A stretch of 64,000 bases of DNA from assembly GCA_035304385.1 (NCBI GenBank), contig DATGQD010000004.1, forward strand, positions 32,429-96,428, written 5' to 3'. Within the stretch, counting starts at the first letter, position 1; each line of letters begins with the position of its first letter. The notes under the pieces were generated by a model. The model worked only from the letters and a program-made list of their open reading frames with translations. It had not been told where the DNA came from and searched no databases. The position numbers and the translations under genes are program-made. The stretch comes from ZC4RG29 sp035304385 (lineage in GTDB: Bacteria > Bacteroidota > Bacteroidia > Cytophagales > Cyclobacteriaceae). This document shows positions 9,489-17,571 of this stretch, one piece after another.

Positions 9489-10658
9489 ATGTATTTAATG
9501 GAACAGACCATGCGGTGGTACGGACCGAACGATCCGGTTAGCCTTCAGGATATCAGGCAGGCGGGTTGTACGGGCGTTGTCACCGCGTTGCATCACATTC
9601 CCGTAGGGGAAATCTGGACGGTGGAAGAAATCGACAAACGCAGGAAGCAGGTGGAGGACGCAGGGATGACGTGGACGGTTATCGAAAGCCTCCCTGTACA
9701 CGAAGACATCAAGAAGCATTCGGGGCAATACGAAAAGTATATTGACAACTACAAAGCCAGCCTGAAAAATGTGGCAGCTTGCGGACTGAAAGTTGTTACC
9801 TACAACTTCATGCCCATCCTCGATTGGATGAGGACAGATCCTAATTACACACTGCCCGAAGGAAGTAAAGCGTTGCGATTTGAAAAGGCGGCCTTCATAG
9901 CCTTTGACCTGTTCTTGCTTAAACGCCCCGGCGCAGAAAAAGATTATACACAGGAGGAGATCGCGAAAGCGAAAGAACGGCTCACGAGCATGACCGACCA
10001 GGAAAAGGAAACGCTGTATCGCAACGCGTTACTGGGACTACCCGGAAGTGACGAGCGCTTTACGGAAGAACAAATCCTGACAGCGCTGAAGACGTACGCA
10101 GATATCGACGCCAACAGGTTGAAAGAAAACCTCTATTACTTTCTGAAACAGGTCGTGCCCGTCGCAGAGGAACTTGGATTGAAGATGGCCATCCATCCCG
10201 ACGATCCTCCCTACCCGATTCTCGGACTACCCCGTGTCGTGAGCACCGAAAAAGATGCTACCGAACTTATCAAGGCAGCACCGTCGCCCGCTAACGGACT
10301 TTGCTTTTGCACAGGTTCATACGGCGTGCGTCCCGACAACGATCTGCCCGGCATGGTGAAGCGACTTGGCGACCACATCCATTTCCTTCACCTTCGAAAC
10401 ACAAAAAGGGATAGTGAAGGCAATTTCTACGAAGCCAATCACCTCGACGGCGACACCGATATGGTTGCCGTCGTCAGCGAAATCGTCCACCTCATGCAGC
10501 GCCGCAAAGTTTCCATACCCATGCGCCCGGATCACGGCCATGTGATGTTGGACGATCTGAAGAAAACAACGTATCCGGGGTATTCAGGGATTGGACGGTT
10601 GAAAGGGTTAGCGGAGTTGAGGGGACTGGAACGGGGGCTGGCATACGCGTCCTCGTAG
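9489..10658 (+). CDS. uxuA: Mannonate dehydratase
   Basis: A 389-residue UxuA-type D-mannonate dehydratase (D-mannonate to 2-keto-3-deoxygluconate) of the cytoplasmic hexuronate pathway. Family marks include MRWYGPNDPVSLQDIRQAG at the N-terminus, IESLPVHEDIKKHSG, YNFMPILDWMRTD, and the metal-site stretches MAIHPDDPP, CFCTGSYG, HFLHLRN and MRPDHGH. The length agrees with the E. coli enzyme of about 394 residues. I start at 9489 (MYLMEQTMRWYG); an in-frame ATG at 9450 lies inside the octamer repeat and would add 13 unrelated residues. With GH67 it forms a glucuronate release-and-use pair. UxaC and UxuB are not in the window. Confidence 0.95.
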   Translation: MYLMEQTMRWYGPNDPVSLQDIRQAGCTGVVTALHHIPVGEIWTVEEIDKRRKQVEDAGMTWTVIESLPVHEDIKKHSGQYEKYIDNYKASLKNVAACGLKVVTYNFMPILDWMRTDPNYTLPEGSKALRFEKAAFIAFDLFLLKRPGAEKDYTQEEIAKAKERLTSMTDQEKETLYRNALLGLPGSDERFTEEQILTALKTYADIDANRLKENLYYFLKQVVPVAEELGLKMAIHPDDPPYPILGLPRVVSTEKDATELIKAAPSPANGLCFCTGSYGVRPDNDLPGMVKRLGDHIHFLHLRNTKRDSEGNFYEANHLDGDTDMVAVVSEIVHLMQRRKVSIPMRPDHGHVMLDDLKKTTYPGYSGIGRLKGLAELRGLERGLAYASS

Positions 10659-10686
10659 CCGGCGCCTTTGATGGTCAAATATTTTG

Positions 10687-10717
10687 CAGGGACGCACGGT
10701 GTGCGTCCCTGTTTTTT
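10687..10717 (+). terminator. Rho-independent terminator after uxuA
   Basis: A perfect 11-base-pair stem (CAGGGACGCAC with GTGCGTCCCTG) with a three-base loop is followed by six T residues, 28 bases after the uxuA stop codon. It closes the lacI-GH67-uxuA transcript. Confidence 0.88.
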
Positions 10718-10901
10718 GTGGATCCCATCTTCTTATTCAGGAACAACACGGCCTTTTTTTCATACGCACCCACACGGCCGTTGGGAAACTATTTGGCATC
10801 CCTCGGAAAACTAATTAGGGCAATCTCGCGGGTATTGCGAATATACGTGTTGACCCCAGGCCTTCAGGATTCCACGATACCCACCCATCCTGCAATGGGT
10901 T

Positions 10902-11183
10902 ATGAAAACATTCGATACATTAATTCAAGACTTACCCTTGGATCATCTTATAGCAGCCATTCTCGTCGTAGCAAGCCTTATTTTTATCATTTCGGAATTA
11001 CGGTTTGAGGATACGCCTAAAGAAAAGCCCGAAGAAAATGAGGAGGTCAGATATTATGTCGAGCCGCGGAAAGAAAGCCACCGTAGCGTAATGACTACGG
11101 CGATTTTTCTGCTTGTATTGATAGCGATCACGATAACCGCCCTCTATTTTCTCGACGTTAGCCTGGCCAAAGGCCGACGCTAG
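10902..11183 (+). CDS. Small membrane protein, two predicted transmembrane helices
   Basis: I do not recognise this 93-residue protein. It has two hydrophobic helices, about residues 15-32 (HLIAAILVVASLIFIIS) and 65-83 (AIFLLVLIAITITALYFL), joined by an acidic then basic linker (FEDTPKEKPEENEEV, RKESHR). The design suggests an inner-membrane hairpin with the charged loop on one face. It stands alone between the uxuA terminator and a convergent DeoR gene, whose stop is 11 bases away. Function is unknown, and the clear membrane pattern is the main reason to accept it. Confidence 0.6.
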   Translation: MKTFDTLIQDLPLDHLIAAILVVASLIFIISELRFEDTPKEKPEENEEVRYYVEPRKESHRSVMTTAIFLLVLIAITITALYFLDVSLAKGRR

Positions 11184-11194
11184 TTCTGGTACAC

Positions 11195-11938
11195 CTAACT
11201 AATCGCAATCAACTTCGCAAACTCCTTCAGCCGCTCATCCTCAGGTCTTAGTTCGGTGATGAGATTATCGATCGATGAGAGGGGACACACCTGCATGCGT
11301 TGTGCCGTGCCCAGCTTCTCTGAGATGGTAAGTATGGCGGTGGCTTCGGAACATCGCACCATCGCTTTTTTAACCTGGACAACTTCCCAGTCGTTATCCG
11401 TGATCCCCTCTTTCAGCGATATGCCGTTCGTACCCATCAGGCACAGGTCCGCCCGAAGTTCAGCAAGCTGGCTTACCACGGAAGATCCCGTGCATATGTA
11501 CGAGTTGCGGGCCAGCCTTCCACCCAAAAGGATAACCTCCACGGTTGATCGTTGCGTAACCTCCAGAGCGACGAGAGGGCTCACCGTAAAAAATGTCCCC
11601 TTCATGTTTTCCGGAAACAATCGCGCCAACTCCAGCATTACCGTGCCCCCACCCGCAAGGATTACCATCCCCTCTTTGATAAGAGACAACGCCTTTCGCG
11701 CAATGGCAATCTTCTCCTCCCTGGCATACACCTCCGGTTGCTGATAGGGATAATGAAACATGTTGGACAACGCACCACCATGAACCTTCACCAGCTTTCC
11801 CTTGCGCTCAAGCTCGGTGAGGTCACGCCGAACTGTATCCAATGATACATTCAACAACTGACATAAATCAGAAGTGAGTACCTTGTGATGAAGGTTGATG
11901 CGCTGGAGTATGAATTGCTGACGTTCTTCCTGTAACAT
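11195..11938 (-). CDS. DeoR/GlpR-family transcriptional regulator
   Basis: A 247-residue sugar-metabolism repressor. The N-terminus has the DeoR helix-turn-helix (ILQRINLHHKVLTSDLCQLL then NVSLDTVRRDLTELERKGKL) followed by the VHGGA box typical of the family. The C-terminal half is the DeoR effector-binding domain, related to sugar-phosphate isomerases (ILAGGGTVMLELARLFPEN, LLGGRLARNSYICTGSSV, MGTNGISLKEGITDND). It is divergent from the GH9 gene, 135 bases apart. It is therefore the likely local regulator of the GH9-deacetylase-ROK-MFS-SIS block, responding to a phosphorylated sugar. Confidence 0.93.
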   Translation of the reverse strand: MLQEERQQFILQRINLHHKVLTSDLCQLLNVSLDTVRRDLTELERKGKLVKVHGGALSNMFHYPYQQPEVYAREEKIAIARKALSLIKEGMVILAGGGTVMLELARLFPENMKGTFFTVSPLVALEVTQRSTVEVILLGGRLARNSYICTGSSVVSQLAELRADLCLMGTNGISLKEGITDNDWEVVQVKKAMVRCSEATAILTISEKLGTAQRMQVCPLSSIDNLITELRPEDERLKEFAKLIAIS

Positions 11939-12073
11939 GGATAAGGGCCTGTGGCCGCAAAGTTGCAGGTTTTTGCGGTCTCAATCAAAAAATGGACCTC
12001 GGCACACCCTGATGGCAACAAAATACCTTCCGCGGTTGCTGTTTGTTGCTTTATTTTTAAATTTGTTTTGACA

Positions 12074-13912
12074 ATGACGCAAAAAAACGCATGCCCCGCA
12101 CGATTGCCCCGGCTGGTTTTCGGCGCGATCCTCGCCCTGGTGCTGTCCGCACTGGCGCCAGCACAGCAAAAGGCGGAATCCTGGATTCGCATCAATATGT
12201 TGGGCTATGCGCCAACGTCAGTAAAGGTCGCCGTACTGGCGTCCAAGGCAAGCCAGGCCGGGCCCGCGACGTTCGAACTGGTCGACAGCCGCTCGTCGAA
12301 AGTCGTGTTCAAAGCAAAAACCGGAAAAAACTTCGGCAGCTACGGCCCTTTTGCGCATACCTACCGTCTCGATTTCTCTAAATACACGCGCCCGGGCACC
12401 TACTACCTGCGGGCCGGCAATGCACAGTCGCCGGAGTTCAACATCTCGGCGGATGTGTACACCGGCCGCGCCGACTTCCTCCTCCAATACATGCGACAAC
12501 AGCGAAGCGGGTACAATCCCTTCCTGAAAGATTCCTGTCACACGCACGACGGATACACCATCTATGGTCCCATGCCCGACGGCACGCATATAGATGTTTC
12601 CGGTGGCTGGCATGACGCCACCGACTACCTTCAGTACGCCACCACATCAGCCAATGCAACCTATCACCTTCTGGCGGCCTATCGCGATTTCAAAGACTCG
12701 TTTGGCGACGAACACCTGGACAACGGGCTGGAAGGGAGTAACGGAACGGCTGACGTACTCGACGAAGCGTTATGGGGTCTTCAATGGCTGGAAAAGATGC
12801 ATCCACGTCCCGACTGGATGTTCAACCAGCTTGCCGACGACCGCGACCATGCCGGATTCAGACTTCCTACACTCGACTCGGTAGACTACGGCTGGGGAAA
12901 GGGAACGGGCCGTCCTGTATACTTCATCTCTGGTGAGGTACAAGGACTCTTCAAACACAAGAACCGCGCAACCGGCACCGCCTCCACGGCCGGCAAGTTT
13001 GCGAGCGCCTTCGCACTGGGCGCCCAGCTATTGAAAGACTCAGATCCGTCCAGGGCCGATACACTCCGCAAGAAATCCCGCTCTGCCTATGCGTTCGGGA
13101 AAGCGAAACCGGGTGTGGCACAAACCGCTCCCGGCCGGGCACGGTATTTTTATGAAGAGGACAACTGGGTGGACGATATGCAGCTGGGCGCTGCCGCCTT
13201 GTTTCAACTGTTCGGCGACCGGTCGTATTATGAAGACGCACTACACTACGGTAAACAGGAACCGGTAACACCCTGGATCGGCGCTGACACAGCGCGGCAT
13301 TATCAATGGTACCCGTTTCACAACTTTGGTCATTACGAACTCGCGAAGAAAGCCGATGGCGAAGACCGCAATCTGCTCATAGGCTTTTATCGCCAGGGCA
13401 TTGAAAAGGTATGGAACAAAGCAAAAGACAACGCCTTCTATCGCAGCGTGCCGTTCATCTGGTGCTCCAATAACCTTACCACCTCCTTTGCCATTCAATG
13501 TTATCTCTACCGGCAGCTGAGCGGCGACAACACCTACCTCGAACTGGAGCAGGCGTGTTTCGACTGGATCTTCGGCCTGAATCCCTGGGGCACCAGCATG
13601 GTATACGGACTTCCGGCCGACCGCGACACACCCACCGACCCGCATTCTTCTTACACCGTATTGTACAACTATCCCATTAATGGCGGACTGGTCGACGGGC
13701 CGGTCTACACAAAGATATTTGAAAGCCTGCTGGGGCTGGAACTCCACGAAGCGGACGAGTATGAGGAATTCCAGTCGGACCTCGCCGTGTACCACGATGA
13801 CTACGGCGACTACAGCACCAACGAACCGACGATGGACGGAACGGCATCGCTTATATACCTTCTGGCCGCAAAAGATCACGAGTCCAGGGAGGTGACCGGC
13901 AGAAAAAAGTAG
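12074..13912 (+). CDS. GH9 glycoside hydrolase (possibly expressed as a GH9-deacetylase frameshift fusion)
   Basis: A 612-residue secreted GH9 enzyme. The ATG at 12074 precedes a signal peptide that ends near APAQQ; an upstream in-frame ATG at 11951 gives no sensible leader. An immunoglobulin-like CelD_N domain (about residues 35-130) leads into the alpha-toroid catalytic domain. The base pair of aspartates is predicted at Asp181 and Asp184 (GGWHDATDY, where DAGDY is usual) and the acid at Glu584 (NEPTMDGT). The FGLNPWGTSMVYG segment is also typical. Substrates in GH9 include cellulose and glucosamine-type oligosaccharides, so I do not assign one. The frame ends in a dnaX-like slippery heptamer immediately before its TAG, and the deacetylase continues in the -1 frame. 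Confidence 0.92.
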   Translation: MTQKNACPARLPRLVFGAILALVLSALAPAQQKAESWIRINMLGYAPTSVKVAVLASKASQAGPATFELVDSRSSKVVFKAKTGKNFGSYGPFAHTYRLDFSKYTRPGTYYLRAGNAQSPEFNISADVYTGRADFLLQYMRQQRSGYNPFLKDSCHTHDGYTIYGPMPDGTHIDVSGGWHDATDYLQYATTSANATYHLLAAYRDFKDSFGDEHLDNGLEGSNGTADVLDEALWGLQWLEKMHPRPDWMFNQLADDRDHAGFRLPTLDSVDYGWGKGTGRPVYFISGEVQGLFKHKNRATGTASTAGKFASAFALGAQLLKDSDPSRADTLRKKSRSAYAFGKAKPGVAQTAPGRARYFYEEDNWVDDMQLGAAALFQLFGDRSYYEDALHYGKQEPVTPWIGADTARHYQWYPFHNFGHYELAKKADGEDRNLLIGFYRQGIEKVWNKAKDNAFYRSVPFIWCSNNLTTSFAIQCYLYRQLSGDNTYLELEQACFDWIFGLNPWGTSMVYGLPADRDTPTDPHSSYTVLYNYPINGGLVDGPVYTKIFESLLGLELHEADEYEEFQSDLAVYHDDYGDYSTNEPTMDGTASLIYLLAAKDHESREVTGRKK

Positions 13913-13914
13913 TG
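13886..13914 (+). promoter_or_regulatory. Putative -1 ribosomal frameshift site (SD-like element, A_AAA_AAG, TAG)
   Basis: In the GH9 reading phase the last codons are AGA AAA AAG TAG. The heptamer A_AAA_AAG (13903-13909) is the classic -1 slippery sequence in the correct phase. Eleven bases before it lies AGGGAG, within the strong Shine-Dalgarno-like AGGGAGGTGA (13886-13895). A one-base slip reads straight on into the deacetylase frame (GTA GTG TTC GAT). The geometry resembles E. coli dnaX. A lost A in the homopolymer, by mutation or sequencing error, would look the same. Confidence 0.5.
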
Positions 13915-14625
13915 TTCGATGCACACGGCGCTATCATCCGCGGCGACACGACGGAAAGAAATATTTTCCTCGTATTAACTGGCGATGAATTTGCAGATGG
14001 TGGTACCGTGGTCCGAAACGCGCTTCAGCGACAGGATGTCAAAGCAGGTTTCTTTTTCACGGGCAATTTCTATTCGAACGCCGCATTTGCCCCATTGATC
14101 AAAGACCTGCTCCGCGATGGACACTACTTGGGCGCACATTCCGACAGGCACTTGCTGTATGCCGACTGGTCGAAACGCGACAGCTTGCTGGTAACGCGCC
14201 GGCAATTCCGGCGTGACCTGAAACGAAATTATCGGAGGATGGGAAAATTTGGAATCCATAAAGATGATGCGAAAGTCTTTCTGCCTCCTTACGAATGGTA
14301 TAACACGGCGATCGCGAAGTGGACACGTGAGCTCGGACTTACGCTGGTAAACTTTTCTCCGGGGACATTGTCGACGGCGGACTACACTTACCCTGAGATG
14401 GGATCGCGTTACCGTGACTCGGAACGAATTTTCCGATCGATCCTCGATTTTGAATCGAACGCATACAGCGGACTTAACGGGTTCATCCTGCTTGTGCACA
14501 TCGGTACGGATCCGAGGCGGCCGGACAAGTTCTACGATCGCCTTGAGCAGTTGGTGGTGACCCTAAAAGAAAAAGGTTACAGCTTCCGGAGAATAGATGA
14601 ACTCGTGCCGGAAAGTACAGAATGA
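13912..14625 (+). CDS. Polysaccharide deacetylase domain protein (likely C-terminal part of the GH9 product)
   Basis: As annotated it starts with GTG, overlapping the GH9 stop TAG by one base, and has 237 residues without any signal peptide. The NodB-fold motifs are visible. Motif 1 is degenerate, TGDEFADG (Asp25/Glu26) instead of TFDDG. Motif 2 is HSDRH, with metal ligands His76 and His80. LPPYEWYN resembles the RPPY motif. The segment just after the junction (GAIIRGDTTERNIFLVLTGD) is, as I recall, the linker seen in fused GH9-deacetylase proteins of Bacteroidota. Without a leader it would stay in the cytoplasm, away from any polysaccharide, which argues for translation as a fusion. Confidence 0.85.
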   Translation: MFDAHGAIIRGDTTERNIFLVLTGDEFADGGTVVRNALQRQDVKAGFFFTGNFYSNAAFAPLIKDLLRDGHYLGAHSDRHLLYADWSKRDSLLVTRRQFRRDLKRNYRRMGKFGIHKDDAKVFLPPYEWYNTAIAKWTRELGLTLVNFSPGTLSTADYTYPEMGSRYRDSERIFRSILDFESNAYSGLNGFILLVHIGTDPRRPDKFYDRLEQLVVTLKEKGYSFRRIDELVPESTE

Positions 14626-14654
14626 GAATCGCGTAAACCAAAAAGTATAGCGAC

Positions 14655-15593
14655 ATGGCAATTCTCGGTCTCGATCTTGGAGGAACAAAGCTTGCGAGCG
14701 CCGTATTCTCGCGGGAGGGTGAGATCACATCCAGTGAGTCGGTTGTGCTGGGAAAGCGTCGCGACAAAGAGGTGGGTGCCCTGATCACAGACATCGTGGC
14801 ATCCCACTGCAAAACCCACAAGATTCAGTCTATCGGCGTATCGGTTCCCGGTATCAGTCGCAGGGAAACAGGCACAGTCTGGGCACCTAACATTCCCGGA
14901 TGGGATGACTATCCGCTATTGAAAGAGATTCAGGAGGCCTGTCCCAACGTACCGGTCATCATCGACAACGACCGGGCTTGTTGCATATCAGGTGAGATGT
15001 GGCGGGGGAGCGCCAGAGACTGTACCGACGCCATATTCCTCGCGATCGGAACCGGCATCGGCGCGGGCGTGCTCACCGGCGGACATATCCTGCGCGGTGC
15101 GCACGACATCGCGGGCGCTGTGGGGTGGATGGCCTTGCAGAAACCTTTCCTGATGAAATACATCTCCTATGGATGCTTCGAATATTATGCATCCGGAGAC
15201 GGCATCGCCCGTCTTGCCCGCGAGCTTCTTACGATACGACAGGAGTACAAGGGCATATTGCGTGTCAACCCTTCTGAACTCACCGCGCATCATGTATTTG
15301 CCGCCTATGAAAAGCGTGACCCCTTAGCCATTACAGTGATCCGCGAATGCATTGAGTATTGGGGAATGGCCGTCGCCAACCTCATCAGCATTTTTAATCC
15401 TGAGAAAGTTATCCTGGGCGGTGGTGTTTTCGGACCTGCCCTGAAATTCATCCCGGACATAAAAGACGAAGCCCTCAAATGGGCACAACCCATAAGTGCT
15501 ACACAAGTGGAAATCATCCCATCGGCGCTGGGTGGCGAGGCTGCCATCTATGGGGCGGGATACCTGGCACTAACCAACCTGGCCGACCGCTAG
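14655..15593 (+). CDS. ROK-family sugar kinase
   Basis: A 312-residue ROK protein (glucokinase, N-acetylglucosamine or N-acetylmannosamine kinase type). The N-terminal ATP site LGLDLGGTKLASAVF and the second phosphate site AIGTGIGAGVLTGG are intact, and the catalytic Asp lies in VIIDNDRACCISGE. The zinc motif normally seen as CxCGxxGC is reduced to SYGCFEYYASG, so the structural zinc is probably absent. This is known in some ROK members. It follows the deacetylase by 29 bases and precedes an MFS transporter by 4 bases, indicating a sugar uptake and phosphorylation operon. The sugar is not determined. Confidence 0.9.
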   Translation: MAILGLDLGGTKLASAVFSREGEITSSESVVLGKRRDKEVGALITDIVASHCKTHKIQSIGVSVPGISRRETGTVWAPNIPGWDDYPLLKEIQEACPNVPVIIDNDRACCISGEMWRGSARDCTDAIFLAIGTGIGAGVLTGGHILRGAHDIAGAVGWMALQKPFLMKYISYGCFEYYASGDGIARLARELLTIRQEYKGILRVNPSELTAHHVFAAYEKRDPLAITVIRECIEYWGMAVANLISIFNPEKVILGGGVFGPALKFIPDIKDEALKWAQPISATQVEIIPSALGGEAAIYGAGYLALTNLADR

Positions 15594-15597
15594 CGCA

Positions 15598-16758
15598 ATG
15601 AATCAATACAAACTCACCTTCGCCTCCGCATGTTTCGGCATGCTCCTTTTCGGGATAAGCCTCATCACCCTTGGCGCTGTATCATCCGACCTCCAGACGA
15701 AATTTCAACTGGACGCCGTCGAATCCGGAACGCTTTTTTCCATTCTTCCGATCGGCATCATTCTCGGGTCTTTGCTGTTCGGGCCGGTTTCCGACCGGTA
15801 CGGCTACAAGTTCTTCTTTGTCGTCTCGTGCCTCTGCCTGCTGGTTGGCTTTCAGGGAATCGCCTGGTCGGGCAGCATGGGCCTGCTCCGGTTTTGCATC
15901 TTCCTCTTTGGTTTTGGGGGTGGCGCCATCAACGGCGCTACGAATGCCGTTGTCGCCGATATCAGCGACAGTGGCAGCAAGGGTGCGAACCTGAGTCTTC
16001 TGGGCGTCTTCTTCGGCATAGGCGCGCTGGGCATGCCATCTGTACTGGCCGCTCTCGAAAGGCAGTTCGCATTCGAGCAGGTTGTGGCTGCCATAGGCGT
16101 GCTCCCCGTGGCCGCTGCAGTGCTGTTTCTATTTACACCTTTTCCACCACCCAAGCGCAACCAGGCCGTCGACGCCAACGCAATATTCTCCCTGCTGAAA
16201 GTCGATTTCCTGTGGCTGATCGGATTCTTTCTCTTTTGTCAGAGTGCTGTGGAAGGCGTCGTCAACAACTGGACAAGAACATACCTGGAAAGTCATTTTG
16301 GCTTTACAGGAAGTGGTGCACTTTTCACGCTTTCCCTCTATGTGGCCGGCCTCACCGTTATGCGCCTTGCGCTTGGAAGCGTGCTCAGGAACATGTCGCC
16401 ATCGCGTATCATGGCCCTGTCTCTTGCCTTGCTGTTCACCGGCGCGCTTATCCTTCGCATGACGGACACGCCGGCGTTTGCTACCATAGCATTGATTGTC
16501 AGCGGCGCCGGATTGGCGGCCGGGTTTCCGGTCATGCTCGGGTTTGCCGGTGCACGCTTCGCCGAACTGTCGGCAACAGCGTTCAGCATTATCCTGACGG
16601 TGGCGCTGGCGGGCAACATGATCATCAACTATGTCACCGGCGTGATCATCGACCGTTTCGGTACCGACGAGTATACGACGATCATCCTGGTCATATATGT
16701 GGCAATGGTACCGTTGACCTATTTCATTCTCAGAAAACATCAAAAAGAAATAACCTAA
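15598..16758 (+). CDS. MFS transporter
   Basis: A 386-residue major facilitator protein with about twelve hydrophobic segments. The cytoplasmic loop 2-3 motif is visible as GPVSDRYGYKFFF. Length is typical of the sugar and FucP-like branches of MFS. It starts 4 bases after the ROK kinase stop and is followed 18 bases later by the SIS-domain gene. The likely role is inner-membrane import of the sugar released by the GH9 enzyme. Substrate identity is inferred from context only. Confidence 0.9.
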   Translation: MNQYKLTFASACFGMLLFGISLITLGAVSSDLQTKFQLDAVESGTLFSILPIGIILGSLLFGPVSDRYGYKFFFVVSCLCLLVGFQGIAWSGSMGLLRFCIFLFGFGGGAINGATNAVVADISDSGSKGANLSLLGVFFGIGALGMPSVLAALERQFAFEQVVAAIGVLPVAAAVLFLFTPFPPPKRNQAVDANAIFSLLKVDFLWLIGFFLFCQSAVEGVVNNWTRTYLESHFGFTGSGALFTLSLYVAGLTVMRLALGSVLRNMSPSRIMALSLALLFTGALILRMTDTPAFATIALIVSGAGLAAGFPVMLGFAGARFAELSATAFSIILTVALAGNMIINYVTGVIIDRFGTDEYTTIILVIYVAMVPLTYFILRKHQKEIT

Positions 16759-16776
16759 CTACTTTATCTGATCAAT

Positions 16777-17538
16777 ATGCTGGCTCAACAATGGCTCAAC
16801 AATGCGCGTCAGGTGATGACGCGAATCGAGGAAACTCAACTGGACAACATCAGGAATGCGGCCGAAATCATGGCGGACACTATTGAAGCCGGCCGATGGG
16901 TTCACACCTTCGGATGCGGACACGCTACCATTCCGATTGAAGAAATGTATCCCCGCATCGGAGGGTTCGTAGGGTTTCATCCCCTGATCGAACTTCCGCT
17001 TACATTCTTCACAAGAATCACCGGCGAGATGGGTGTACACCAATTCCTATTTCTCGAACGCGTCGAAGGATATGGCAATGCCATTATGAAGAGTTACGAT
17101 TTCGATCCGCGCGACACCATGTGGATGTTCTCTCATTCCGGCATCAACAACGTGAACATCGATGTCGCACTCGAATCCAAAAAAAGAGGAATGAAAGTCA
17201 TCGTGTTTGGTTCAGCCTCGGAGGCGGTAGGCAAGAAGTCACGCCATTCGTCAGGCCAGACCCTATTCGACATTGCTGATATTGTAGTCGACTCCTGTGC
17301 GCCGATCGAAGATGCGTCCGTACCCTTGAAAGATCATCAGGATAAGGTCGGCCCTGTATCCACGATGGCGTTCATCACATGCGTCTGGATGACCGTCACC
17401 ACCGTCGCTGAAATCCTCGCCGACCGCGGTGTGAAACTTTTCATCCACCCGTCGCACAACGTGCCGGGGGATACTACGGCTCGGGAGCGGTTGGATGCAG
17501 CCCTGGGTGAGTATAAGAGAAGAATCCGGGGCGTTTAG
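16777..17538 (+). CDS. SIS-domain (UPF0309-like) sugar-phosphate binding protein
   Basis: A 253-residue cytoplasmic protein with a single SIS domain, related to the UPF0309 group often annotated as 'sugar isomerase domain-containing'. The phosphosugar-binding loop appears as VHTFGCGHATIPIEEMYPR and a second conserved stretch as MFSHSGINNVNIDVALESKK. A C-terminal HPSHNVPGDTTARERLDAA completes the family pattern. It ends the operon with ROK and MFS genes, consistent with isomerisation of a phosphorylated amino sugar or hexose. The enzymatic activity of this group is not well established. Confidence 0.85.
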   Translation: MLAQQWLNNARQVMTRIEETQLDNIRNAAEIMADTIEAGRWVHTFGCGHATIPIEEMYPRIGGFVGFHPLIELPLTFFTRITGEMGVHQFLFLERVEGYGNAIMKSYDFDPRDTMWMFSHSGINNVNIDVALESKKRGMKVIVFGSASEAVGKKSRHSSGQTLFDIADIVVDSCAPIEDASVPLKDHQDKVGPVSTMAFITCVWMTVTTVAEILADRGVKLFIHPSHNVPGDTTARERLDAALGEYKRRIRGV

Positions 17539-17571
17539 CGTGTTGGTGCGGCGGCATCCGCCGGGAACGCG

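Noticed and set aside
10718..11008. 96-codon frame before the small membrane protein
   Set aside because: It begins directly after the uxuA terminator, overlaps the better-supported membrane ORF in another frame and has no membrane or domain pattern.
12042..12065. TTTG and TAAATTTG as a promoter for GH9
   Set aside because: The boxes are only 12 bases apart rather than about 20, and the start of transcription would fall almost on the ATG.
13241..13924. 227-codon frame antisense to GH9 end
   Set aside because: A valine-rich shadow of the GH9 coding strand without motifs.
15630..16886. 418-codon frame overlapping the MFS gene
   Set aside because: The product is rich in Arg, Cys and His and lacks membrane helices; the MFS frame has the correct composition and operon spacing.
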